This document shows, piece after piece, positions 47,854 through 56,170 of a stretch of DNA of 64,000 nucleotides. This DNA comes from Clostridiales bacterium UBA2432. GTDB taxonomy: Bacteria; Bacillota; Clostridia; Lachnospirales; Vallitaleaceae. Made by a program: the position numbers and the translations under genes. Within the stretch, counting starts at the first letter, position 1. Each line of letters opens with the position of its first letter. The stretch spans positions 130,041 through 194,040 of the forward strand of contig DDQW01000068.1 of NCBI GenBank assembly GCA_002342805.1, written 5' to 3'. Under the pieces are notes generated by a model. It did not search any database, had not been told where the DNA came from, and worked only from the letters and a program-made list of their open reading frames with translations.

Positions 47854-48960
47854 ATGTTAGCTAAAATATTTGATAAACCGATAAAAGTGTCCTGTGAGAG
47901 AGCCTGGAGAACTTATGTAGGTGGCAGTAAAATCGGTGAACTAATGGAAGAAACTAATCAATCGGATACAAATTTTCCGGAACTATGGATTCTATCAACA
48001 GTGAGAGCTAGTAATAGCGACAGGAAAGATATTGTTGAAGGGCTTGGAAAAATAAATATTGCTGGGTATGAAGCGCTAACCTTAGCTGAATTGATTATGA
48101 AACATCCTATCGAAATGCTGGGTAAGAATCATGCTTTGGCAACGGAGAATAAAATGGGTGTTCTTACAAAAATAATCGATTCCAAGGAACGTCTAACGAT
48201 ACAAACCCATCCCACTAAGGAAAATGCCAGACGCTTTTTTGATTCGGATTACGGAAAGACTGAAGCATGGCACATCCTTGGCACAAGGGATGAAAATGCT
48301 TGTATTTACCTTGGATTTAAAGAAGAGATCAAATTTGAAGATTTCAAGGAATCTTTCTATAGCCAGAATCTAGATGATATGCTAAATATGTTGCATAAAA
48401 TAGAGGTTAAGGAGGGTGAAACTTATTTGATTCCCGGAGGGTTTCCCCATGCCATAGGTGAGAGTTGTATGCTTATTGAAATCCAGGAACCAACAGATTA
48501 TACCTTGCGAGTAGAGAAAACCACGCCATTTGGATTGACAATCAATGATCTTGATTGTCATCAAGGCATTGGAGTCGATAATATGTTCGAATGCTTTGAT
48601 CAGCAGGGTTATAAATTGGAAGAAATTATTGATAAGTGTCAGTTGAGTCGCCCTAAACTTCAAGTGGGGAGTAATTTCATTGAAGAGCTAGTAACTTATA
48701 AGGATACAAACTGTTTCTCATTGGAGAAGATTTTAATTAAAGAAAAAATGGATTTTGTCTCAGAAGATGTTTTTTATGGGTTATTTATTTATGAGGGGAA
48801 AGGTGATCTAATCGTGGATAAGTCAAATGAGAAATCAACAAGACAATTTCGTCAGGGCGATGCATTTTTCATAACGCCTAGTTGTCATGAGTTTCAACTG
48901 AAGGCTGATTTAGATAAGCCAATAGTGGTATTTAAATTGAAAGGGCAAGAGATATCATGA
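47854..48960 (+). CDS. manA: Class I mannose-6-phosphate isomerase
   Basis: A 368-residue type I phosphomannose isomerase interconverting mannose 6-phosphate and fructose 6-phosphate with zinc. Ligand motifs are IQTHPTKENARRFF, KTEAWHIL and IPGGFPHAIG followed by LIEIQEPTDYTLRV. A second beta-barrel follows, making it longer than the roughly 315-residue Bacillus enzymes. A stop lies directly before the ATG, so this is the first possible start, but its ribosome binding site is weak. A strong AAAGGAAAGGAAAG upstream serves instead a 15-codon frame (GTG at 47817) that overlaps the manA start, so coupled translation is possible. Action on another ketose or aldose phosphate is not excluded. Confidence 0.85.
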   Translation: MLAKIFDKPIKVSCERAWRTYVGGSKIGELMEETNQSDTNFPELWILSTVRASNSDRKDIVEGLGKINIAGYEALTLAELIMKHPIEMLGKNHALATENKMGVLTKIIDSKERLTIQTHPTKENARRFFDSDYGKTEAWHILGTRDENACIYLGFKEEIKFEDFKESFYSQNLDDMLNMLHKIEVKEGETYLIPGGFPHAIGESCMLIEIQEPTDYTLRVEKTTPFGLTINDLDCHQGIGVDNMFECFDQQGYKLEEIIDKCQLSRPKLQVGSNFIEELVTYKDTNCFSLEKILIKEKMDFVSEDVFYGLFIYEGKGDLIVDKSNEKSTRQFRQGDAFFITPSCHEFQLKADLDKPIVVFKLKGQEIS

Positions 48961-49649
48961 GTCAAAAGTTGAACATGTCAAGAATTAAACTTAAGGGGAT
49001 AAATAATTCTTTAATAAAGAAAATGAACAACATACGTGGTGTAAATATTAAATGTGTCCACCTGAATAATGGAGAGCTAATTGATATTCATGTTAAAAGT
49101 GGTCTTGTAATATTATTTGTTTCAATGGGAAGTGGAAGAATCATAGATTCTTCTAATACAAGATATGATAAAAAACTTGGTTCGAATTCCTTCTTTATTC
49201 TTAAAGCTTGCGATACATTTCAGCTTGAAGCAAAAACACACGGAACTGTAATTGTCGAATTTCATTTAAGCGACTATAATGTTCAGGAATATGAAAGTAA
49301 TCTACCTATGATAATTGAAGAAAAAGACAAAGTGCTTGTCGTTGATTCAAATAAGACACCAATAACTACTTCAACCATGTGGCTTCAAAAAAATATATTA
49401 CCTGGTATAATTATCGGGGGTGTTAGTAGTAGAGGTGAGAATAAAGTACCCTTTCATAAGCATCCTAAAATAGAACAGGTTTTTATTTCTCTTTCCAATA
49501 ATCAGGCAAAGTTAGTCATAGATGGATTACATGTTGATTTCCATGAAAATGAAGTGATTCATATTCCTTTAGGATCAGAACATGGTGTAGTATCTTCAAA
49601 CCAGGGTATGATCAACTATATTTGGCTTGATTTTATTGAGATTAATTAA
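48957..49649 (+). CDS. Two-domain cupin protein
   Basis: A 230-residue protein overlapping manA by 4 bp (ATGA). Two beta-barrels are visible. The second has a clear cupin metal site: VPFHKHPKIEQVFI and later HIPLGSEHGV. The first (about 20-115) is degenerate, without the His pairs. Cupins of this kind in sugar operons are often isomerases or ligand binders; no specific reaction is evident. Tight coupling to manA implies a joint role. Confidence 0.75.
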   Translation: MSQKLNMSRIKLKGINNSLIKKMNNIRGVNIKCVHLNNGELIDIHVKSGLVILFVSMGSGRIIDSSNTRYDKKLGSNSFFILKACDTFQLEAKTHGTVIVEFHLSDYNVQEYESNLPMIIEEKDKVLVVDSNKTPITTSTMWLQKNILPGIIIGGVSSRGENKVPFHKHPKIEQVFISLSNNQAKLVIDGLHVDFHENEVIHIPLGSEHGVVSSNQGMINYIWLDFIEIN

Positions 49650-49705
49650 TGGAAATATATGTAGGGACTCTATCAAAATAAAGTTTAAAACTGTCCTAAA
49701 AAAAA

Positions 49706-49739
49706 ATGATTAGCACCGTAAGGTGCTGGTCATTTTTTT
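49706..49739 (+). terminator. Rho-independent terminator
   Basis: AGCACC (49712-49717) pairs with GGTGCT (49722-49727), extended by ATGA/TCAT, and ends in TTTTTTT. It closes the TRAP-manA-cupin operon. Confidence 0.9.
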
Positions 49740-49870
49740 ATAAGGCTTTACCCTCAGACTTGTAACCTACTATTAGACAATATCCTTTCCTTTTGGGTCA
49801 TAATCATTTGCGTCTACATAAGACTTTATCATATACGATTCAGAATACGGTTGGATAAATAAATTGAGTG
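49740..49870. other. Intergenic, nothing recognised
   Basis: Between the terminator and the LacI promoter no coding or structured signal was found. Confidence 0.5.
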
Positions 49871-49899
49871 TTGACATATATAAAAGGAAAGAGTAAAAT
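49871..49899 (+). promoter_or_regulatory. Sigma-A promoter of the second LacI gene
   Basis: TTGACA (49871-49876), 17-bp spacer, TAAAAT (49894-49899). Confidence 0.85.
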
Positions 49900-49901
49900 A
49901 T

Positions 49902-49918
49902 AGAAAACGATTACTATA
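49902..49918. promoter_or_regulatory. LacI-family operator, autoregulatory
   Basis: AGAAAACGATTACTATA with central CG, immediately downstream of the -10 element and of the same type as the sites at 50966 and 21209. It fits self-repression. Confidence 0.75.
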
Positions 49919-49936
49919 TAGATGGAAGAGGTTATT

Positions 49937-50947
49937 ATGGCAACAATAAAAGATGTAGCTAGAGAGGCGAATGTTTCTGTCGCTACGGTCTCGAGAGTAC
50001 TGAATAATAATTATCCTGTACATAAAGATACAAGGGATACGGTTATGAAAGCAGTAGAAAAACTTCATTATCAACGCAATGCTGTAGCAAGAGGCCTTAA
50101 GAAAAAAGAAACTTTTCTGATTGGGCTTGTAGCTCCGGATATTTCTAACCCTTACTATATGGAAATTGCTCGGGGAATTGAAAGTATTGTAAGCCAAGAG
50201 GGGTATAGCTTGATTTTTTGTAGTACGGATGAAGAACAGGAGAAAGAAGAGCAGATGCTAACTATGTTACATGGAAGGCAAGTCGATGCTGTCATTCTAG
50301 CATCGAGATCAGTAAATGGTGAAGTTATTAATTATTTTATAAAAGATGGCATGACGATTGTTCTTATCGATACTAAGATAAGTGGTGTTGTGACAGATTC
50401 AGTTTATGAAAATGATTATGATGCTGTTGTAGAAGCTATTGAATATGCCATTGATATGGGGCATAGTAAGATTGGAATTATTAATGGTAACATGTCTGTA
50501 AGTACTGGAAAATCAAGATTTAAAGCATATCAAGATATTTTGGCAAAATATGATATTCCTGTTAGAGACGATTATATGGTTGAAGGTAAATTTAGTCGTC
50601 ATGTAGCCTATAGAAATGCTAAGACTATGCTAGAAATAATGAAAGATGATTTGCCGACACTTATTTTTTCGGCGAATAACTATATGACAGAAGGTCTTAT
50701 AATAGCTATGAAAGAGATTGGTTTAACTATTGGACAAGATATTTCTATTATTTCTTTTGGTGATGTCTCTGTGCCGGGCTTATTAGATGTTAAATTGACC
50801 ATTTTAGAACAAAATTCTTCGCAGATTGGTCGCAATGCAGGTAAATTACTCCTCGAACGATTAAACAATACAGTGCCAAGCAATAGCTTTCGTGAAGTTG
50901 AATTACAATTGAACTTTAAGCAGAGAGATTCTGTAAAAAAAATATGA
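49937..50947 (+). CDS. LacI-family regulator, probable fucose regulator
   Basis: A 336-residue repressor. Start at 49937, where GGAAGAGG lies 5 nt upstream; an in-frame ATG 15 bp earlier would put that site within the gene. The helix-turn-helix contains IKDVAREANVSVATVSRVL and the hinge NAVARGLKKK. The effector domain runs from FLIGLVAPDISNPYYMEI to IISFGDVSVPGL. It is followed 81 bp later by fucI, with the operator in between. Control of fucI, the kinase and possibly the importer at 21287 is inferred from shared sites. Confidence 0.92.
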   Translation: MATIKDVAREANVSVATVSRVLNNNYPVHKDTRDTVMKAVEKLHYQRNAVARGLKKKETFLIGLVAPDISNPYYMEIARGIESIVSQEGYSLIFCSTDEEQEKEEQMLTMLHGRQVDAVILASRSVNGEVINYFIKDGMTIVLIDTKISGVVTDSVYENDYDAVVEAIEYAIDMGHSKIGIINGNMSVSTGKSRFKAYQDILAKYDIPVRDDYMVEGKFSRHVAYRNAKTMLEIMKDDLPTLIFSANNYMTEGLIIAMKEIGLTIGQDISIISFGDVSVPGLLDVKLTILEQNSSQIGRNAGKLLLERLNNTVPSNSFREVELQLNFKQRDSVKKI

Positions 50948-50965
50948 ATCCTTTGTTTAAATAAA

Positions 50966-50982
50966 TAGTAAACGATTACTAT
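50966..50982. promoter_or_regulatory. LacI-family operator before fucI
   Basis: TAGTAAACGATTACTAT. The first 16 bases equal their own reverse complement except at one symmetric pair, with CG at the centre. It lies 47 bp before the fucI start. Confidence 0.8.
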
Positions 50983-51028
50983 CAAATTATGTTGATGAAC
51001 CTACTTAAGGTAGGGCAAGGAGGAAAAA

Positions 51029-52810
51029 ATGAGTTTTAGATTACAAGGATCATTACCAAAGGTAGGCATTCGTCCTACGATTGATGGACGTCGCCGTGGA
51101 GTGCGGGAGTCGCTTGAAGACCAAACAATGAACATGGCAAAAAATGCGGCACAATTCATTGAAGAAAATCTACGACATGCCAGTGGTGAGCCGGTAGAAT
51201 GTGTCATTGCAGATACAACCATTGGTGGAGTGGCTGAAGCTGCAGCCTGTGAAGAAAAGTTCCAACGCCAAGGTGTAGGCCTATCACTAACAGTAACACC
51301 GTGTTGGTGCTATGGGACAGAAACCATTGACATGAATGTAATGCGCCCAAAGGCAATATGGGGATTTAATGGAACCGAACGTCCGGGAGCAGTATACCTA
51401 GCAGCGGCAGCAGCAGGTCATGATCAGTTAGGACTCCCAGTATTTACCATCTATGGACAGAATGTCCAAGATAATGATGATACAACAATACCCAAAGATG
51501 TTCAAGAAAAAATACTGCTCTTTGTAAAATCGGCGATAGCTGTATCCACGATGAAAGATAAAGCCTATTTATCTGTTGGGACGGTATCTATGGGAATTGC
51601 AGGATCCGTTGTTGATGCCAACTTCTTTAATGATTATCTAGGTATGCGAAATGAATATGTGGATATGTGTGAAATATCACGACGTATTAAAGAAAATATA
51701 TATGATGAAGAAGAATACCAAAAAGCCTTATCATGGGTCAAAGAAAATTGTAAAGAAGGTCCGGACTTTAATAAAAAGCCTTGGGACCGTGAAGACTTAG
51801 ATGCATATTGGGAATATGTGGTCAAGATGACCCTTATATTTAGAGATTTAATGGTGGGTAATCCAAGACTCAAAGAACTTGGATTTGCGGAAGAAGCAGC
51901 TGGTCATCATGCCATAGCAGCTGGATTCCAAGGTCAACGCCAATGGACAGATTATTTGCCCAATGGTGATTTCTTAGAAACTATGCTAAATTCATCGTTT
52001 GATTGGAACGGCATACGAGAAGCCTTCATTGTAGCGACAGAAAATGATAGTTTAAATGGTGTACCTATGATGTTTGGGCATTTACTTACAGGCACTGCTC
52101 AAATATTTTCTGATGTTAGAACCTATTGGAGTTCGGATGCAGTTAAACGCGTCACCGGCCATAATCTTGAAGGCAAAGCAGCGAGTGGGATAATTCATCT
52201 GATTAACAGTGGATCAACAGCATTAGATGGAACAGGACAACAAAGTGATTCCGAAGGAAATCCAATGATAAAACCCTATTGGGATATTAAGGAAGAGGAA
52301 GTCAAGCGTTGTCTGGATGAAACTCGTTTCTGCCCTGCCAATAGTGAATATTTCCGAGGTGGTGGATTTTCATCTCAGTTTACAACACGAAAAGATATGC
52401 CGATTACAATGTCACGTATAAATATAATTAAAGGACTTGGACCGGTATTACAGATTGCAGAAGGTTATACAATTGAGCTTCCGGATGATGTTCATGAAGT
52501 CCTTAATCAACGAACAGACCCGGCATGGCCAACAACATGGTTTGCGCCAAATTTAACAGGTGAAGGGGCATTTAAAGACGTTTATTCAGTGATGAACACA
52601 TGGGGAGCCAATCACGGAGCTATTAGTTATGGTCATATTGGAGATCAATTAATCACTTTAGCATCTATGTTAAGAATACCCGTGAGTATGCATAATGTCG
52701 ATTCACAGCGAATATTCAGACCAAAGGCATGGAGTGGATTTGGAACAACAGATTTAGAAGGCGCAGATTTCAGAGCGTGTCAATCTTATGGAGCACTATA
52801 CAAAAAATAA
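51029..52810 (+). CDS. fucI: L-fucose isomerase
   Basis: A 593-residue aldose-ketose isomerase converting L-fucose to L-fuculose, close in length to the E. coli enzyme (591). Recognisable parts are PKVGIRPTIDGRR at the N-terminus, TPCWCYGTETIDM, the central AAGHHAIAAGFQGQRQWTDY and the C-terminal NHGAISYGHIGDQLITLASM with the metal-ligand His. These Mn-dependent enzymes are cytoplasmic hexamers. Some members also act on D-arabinose. AAGGAGG precedes the ATG. The sugar kinase follows after 17 bp. The codon choice is slightly more GC-rich than in neighbouring regulators, as expected of a well-expressed enzyme. Confidence 0.95.
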   Translation: MSFRLQGSLPKVGIRPTIDGRRRGVRESLEDQTMNMAKNAAQFIEENLRHASGEPVECVIADTTIGGVAEAAACEEKFQRQGVGLSLTVTPCWCYGTETIDMNVMRPKAIWGFNGTERPGAVYLAAAAAGHDQLGLPVFTIYGQNVQDNDDTTIPKDVQEKILLFVKSAIAVSTMKDKAYLSVGTVSMGIAGSVVDANFFNDYLGMRNEYVDMCEISRRIKENIYDEEEYQKALSWVKENCKEGPDFNKKPWDREDLDAYWEYVVKMTLIFRDLMVGNPRLKELGFAEEAAGHHAIAAGFQGQRQWTDYLPNGDFLETMLNSSFDWNGIREAFIVATENDSLNGVPMMFGHLLTGTAQIFSDVRTYWSSDAVKRVTGHNLEGKAASGIIHLINSGSTALDGTGQQSDSEGNPMIKPYWDIKEEEVKRCLDETRFCPANSEYFRGGGFSSQFTTRKDMPITMSRINIIKGLGPVLQIAEGYTIELPDDVHEVLNQRTDPAWPTTWFAPNLTGEGAFKDVYSVMNTWGANHGAISYGHIGDQLITLASMLRIPVSMHNVDSQRIFRPKAWSGFGTTDLEGADFRACQSYGALYKK

Positions 52811-52827
52811 GCGAAGGAGGTTCATTA

Positions 52828-54198
52828 ATGCAGGTTTTAGCCTTTGATTTAGGTGCAAGTAACGGACGCGCCATTGTAGGAGAATATAATCGCGGACAGA
52901 TTATTCTTCATGAAGTACATCGTTTTGAAAACAATCCGGTAAAAATGAATAACTACCTTTATTGGGACTTTCCTCGATTACTCTTTGAATTAAAAACAGC
53001 ACTGATTAAAGCGGAAAATCAAGGATATAAAATTCAAAGTGTTGGTATTGATTCATGGGGGGTAGATTATGGTGTGCTCGATGACCAAGGTGAATTAATG
53101 GCCAATCCTATTCATTACCGTGATGAACGATGCAGTCAAGGTATGAAAGCCTTGTTAGAAAGATATGATGAAAAAACCTTAAAGGAAAAAACGGGTATGG
53201 ATCTTGTTTCCTATAATACCATTAACCAGTTTATGGTTGATCGTTATATTCGTTGGGATCAAGCTGCCGCGATATTAAATACACCGGATTTATTCAATTA
53301 TTTTTTGACAGGAAAAAAACTTTCCGAATACAGTATGGCGACAACAACCCAACTTGTAGACTATGAAGCCATGGATTGGAATCAAAGTTTAATCCAAGAA
53401 CTTGACTTTAATTCATCCTTATTTATGCCAATGACACCTTCAGGAACGAATCTGGGACCTGTTAAAAAAGAGATTGTCAAAGAATTGGGCATCCAAACCT
53501 TTGATGTTATTTCTGTCACCAGCCACGATACAGCATTAGCTCTTCAAGGACTTCCGATGGAAGAGGATTATCTGTTTATTGCAACAGGGACATGGATTAT
53601 AGTTGGTGCCAAACAAGAAAAAATGACCATGAATGAAAAAGTGATGGAATATGGACTGACTAATGAAGGTGGCAGATATCCATCCGTAAACTTATTGAAA
53701 AATCATGTAGGACTATGGATTTTACAAGAGTCTAAACGCTACTGGGAAAATAATGGTCTAAACATTGGTTTCGGTGAAATGGTTGATGTTGCCCGGGAAG
53801 CATCAATCAATAGTATAATTAATATTTATGATCCTCGATTTTTTGAACCGGGTCATATGCCCACCAAAATCCAAGAGTACTGTAAAGAAACAAGGCAGCA
53901 AGTACCAAATACGGTTGGTGAAATCGTACGCGTTATTGAAGAAAGCCTGGCCAAGCAGATTGCAAAGACCTTATCAGAACTTGAAGAAGCCGTTAACAAA
54001 CATTATAAGCATGTATGCATTTTTGGAGGCGGTGTTCAAGATCAGTTGCTATGTCAGTTGATTGAAAAATATAGTAAGAAAAAGTTGGTTTTTGGGTCCA
54101 AAGAAGCAACAGCCCTTGGAAATATTACAGAGCAATTTATTGCATTAGGTACAATTAAAGAAGAAGAACGTATAAAAGTATTAGAAGCAACAATGTAA
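52828..54198 (+). CDS. FGGY sugar kinase, probable L-fuculokinase (RhaB-like)
   Basis: A 456-residue FGGY-family kinase. The ATG at 52828 is chosen because AAGGAGG precedes it; the open frame extends 99 bp into fucI without a start signal. Motifs are LAFDLGASNGRAIVGE (phosphate-1 loop), SVGIDSWGVDYGV with the catalytic Asp region, FIATGTWI and the adenosine motif IFGGGVQDQLLCQL. By sequence it resembles rhamnulokinase more than E. coli FucK. Its position directly after fucI makes L-fuculose the likely substrate, giving L-fuculose 1-phosphate. No aldolase follows. Confidence 0.88.
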   Translation: MQVLAFDLGASNGRAIVGEYNRGQIILHEVHRFENNPVKMNNYLYWDFPRLLFELKTALIKAENQGYKIQSVGIDSWGVDYGVLDDQGELMANPIHYRDERCSQGMKALLERYDEKTLKEKTGMDLVSYNTINQFMVDRYIRWDQAAAILNTPDLFNYFLTGKKLSEYSMATTTQLVDYEAMDWNQSLIQELDFNSSLFMPMTPSGTNLGPVKKEIVKELGIQTFDVISVTSHDTALALQGLPMEEDYLFIATGTWIIVGAKQEKMTMNEKVMEYGLTNEGGRYPSVNLLKNHVGLWILQESKRYWENNGLNIGFGEMVDVAREASINSIINIYDPRFFEPGHMPTKIQEYCKETRQQVPNTVGEIVRVIEESLAKQIAKTLSELEEAVNKHYKHVCIFGGGVQDQLLCQLIEKYSKKKLVFGSKEATALGNITEQFIALGTIKEEERIKVLEATM

Positions 54199-54201
54199 GT
54201 G

Positions 54202-54258
54202 AAAGTCTTAGTAAATAAAAACAATGATCTTTGTTTGAATTTTACTAAGGCTTTTTCA
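54202..54258 (+). terminator. Rho-independent terminator
   Basis: AAAGTCTTAGTAAA (54202-54215) pairs over 14 bp with TTTACTAAGGCTTT (54241-54254), one G-T wobble, then TTC. It ends the fucI-kinase operon. Confidence 0.85.
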
Positions 54259-54406
54259 GACTAAAGATGACAATGGGTAATGACATATTAAATATATAAG
54301 GAGTTTTATTCCCATTTTATAGTTAATAATATTTATGAAATCCTTGTTATATGAACATAATTCATATAAAATGAATAGGATAAAGTATACGGAAATGGAG
54401 AATAAT

Positions 54407-56170
54407 ATGTTGAAAATAAATAAAATAAGTATCAAGCAGTCTTTAAGAGGAAGAATTACAATTTATTTTACGTTTGTTGCTTTAATTCCTATTTTGAGTC
54501 TTACGTTTCTCTATATCAATCAATACAAGGAAAATGCTGAAAACAATTTGATTAATGATGCACAAAACAACTTGTTTTATATGATGTCAAATGTTAATAA
54601 TACTATAAAAAGTGCGAATCAGATGGCTGACTGGTACTATACTCAATCGCAACTAGATAAAATTCTTACGTATGAATACACATCCGAAGGAATGAAAAAT
54701 TATGAAATTATACAATTTATTAAAGCAGCTCAGACAAATATTAACACAAATCAATTAATAAACGCTGTTTCGAAGATATTAGTTAGCGGTTTAAATGGCG
54801 TAGAATTTCAAATTGGAGATGGTTTGTCTACAATTGACCCTCTCCAACTACAAGATGAAGACTGGTATGAACAGTTTAAAGTACGTATACCGACATATAT
54901 AATTCAAAGTCCGGAAGCATTCGGGACTGAACGCCTTGTTATACCTTTGACAAAAGAAATCAGGCATTCAGTAACTGGTGCAAAGATTGGGTGGTGTGTT
55001 ATCTTTTATAATGCGGATTATCTGTCACGTGTTTTCGAAAATTATACATTAGATACAAAGGATGAACTATTTTTGGTCAATGAATATAATCAAATTGTAG
55101 CACATATTGATAAAAAATATATAGGTGAAGATATAAGTAATGACGATATTGTCATGAGAGTAAAAAAACAGAACAATGAAACGGGATGGTTTAAAGTAGA
55201 GGAGCATCTTATTGTAAACTATCATTTTTCAGCAAATAATGGAATGACAATGATACAAAAGACAGATATTTCTGATTTGTTAAAGGAACAAGAAAAATAT
55301 TTCAACACAGTTCTTGTCATTTTTATTGGAGTATTATTTATCATATTTATTATGAACATGAATATTTCAAAACGTTTGACAAAACCAATTAGTATAATTA
55401 ATGATCGCCTAAATAAAATAGCAACAGGAGATTTTTCCTTTGACCATTCAATTGAAACAATGGATGAAGTGGGTACTATTGGTAAAGGGATTAATAAAAT
55501 GAGCGCGGACATCCAAAGTATGATAAAACAATTAATTGAAGATGAACAGTATGAGAAGCAATTAGAATTTCAGATGCTCCAAAACCAAATTAATCCTCAT
55601 TTTTTATACAATACGCTAAATTCAATAAAATGGATTGCAACGATTCAAGAATCAGATGCCATCGTAGAAATGACATCTGCACTTGCAAGACTTTTGCAAA
55701 ATATTAGTCGGTCACCAAATGAAATTATCCCTATATATGATGAATTATTGCTTTTAGATGATTATATTTACATTCAAAAAATAAGATATAATGATACAGT
55801 GGAAGTAAGCTATAGTATTGCAGATCCCCAAATTACTGAATATGGAATCCCCAAATTCACATTACAACCTCTAGTAGAAAATGCGATTTTTCATGGAATA
55901 GCTGCAAAAAAAGGAATCGGTAAAGTATGTGTTCAGGTTCGCGAAGAAAACACGCATATTTTAATTAGAATTGTAGATAATGGGGTGGGTATTGATGAAG
56001 ATAAACTCAAAAATTTAAAAAGATTTAATTCGGTTGGTTTACGTAATGTAAATGAGAGATTAAAGTTATTGTATGGTGATAATTACGGACTAACAATTAA
56101 AAGTAAAGTGGGATTTTACACAGTAGCAAATATTTGCATTCCAAAAGAAAAGGTTGTGTTTTATGATTAG
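54407..56170 (+). CDS. YesM-type sensor histidine kinase
   Basis: A 587-residue kinase. Start at ATG 54407 behind TGGAG; an in-frame ATG 72 bp upstream lacks a ribosome binding site. TM helices are near 20-40 and 305-325, with a Cache-like extracellular domain between and HAMP after. The H-box QINPHFLYNTLN has His398, N-box LVENAIFHG and G-box DNGVGIDED. It overlaps the regulator gene by 8 bp. It likely responds to the ligand of the importer at 57886. Confidence 0.93.
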   Translation: MLKINKISIKQSLRGRITIYFTFVALIPILSLTFLYINQYKENAENNLINDAQNNLFYMMSNVNNTIKSANQMADWYYTQSQLDKILTYEYTSEGMKNYEIIQFIKAAQTNINTNQLINAVSKILVSGLNGVEFQIGDGLSTIDPLQLQDEDWYEQFKVRIPTYIIQSPEAFGTERLVIPLTKEIRHSVTGAKIGWCVIFYNADYLSRVFENYTLDTKDELFLVNEYNQIVAHIDKKYIGEDISNDDIVMRVKKQNNETGWFKVEEHLIVNYHFSANNGMTMIQKTDISDLLKEQEKYFNTVLVIFIGVLFIIFIMNMNISKRLTKPISIINDRLNKIATGDFSFDHSIETMDEVGTIGKGINKMSADIQSMIKQLIEDEQYEKQLEFQMLQNQINPHFLYNTLNSIKWIATIQESDAIVEMTSALARLLQNISRSPNEIIPIYDELLLLDDYIYIQKIRYNDTVEVSYSIADPQITEYGIPKFTLQPLVENAIFHGIAAKKGIGKVCVQVREENTHILIRIVDNGVGIDEDKLKNLKRFNSVGLRNVNERLKLLYGDNYGLTIKSKVGFYTVANICIPKEKVVFYD

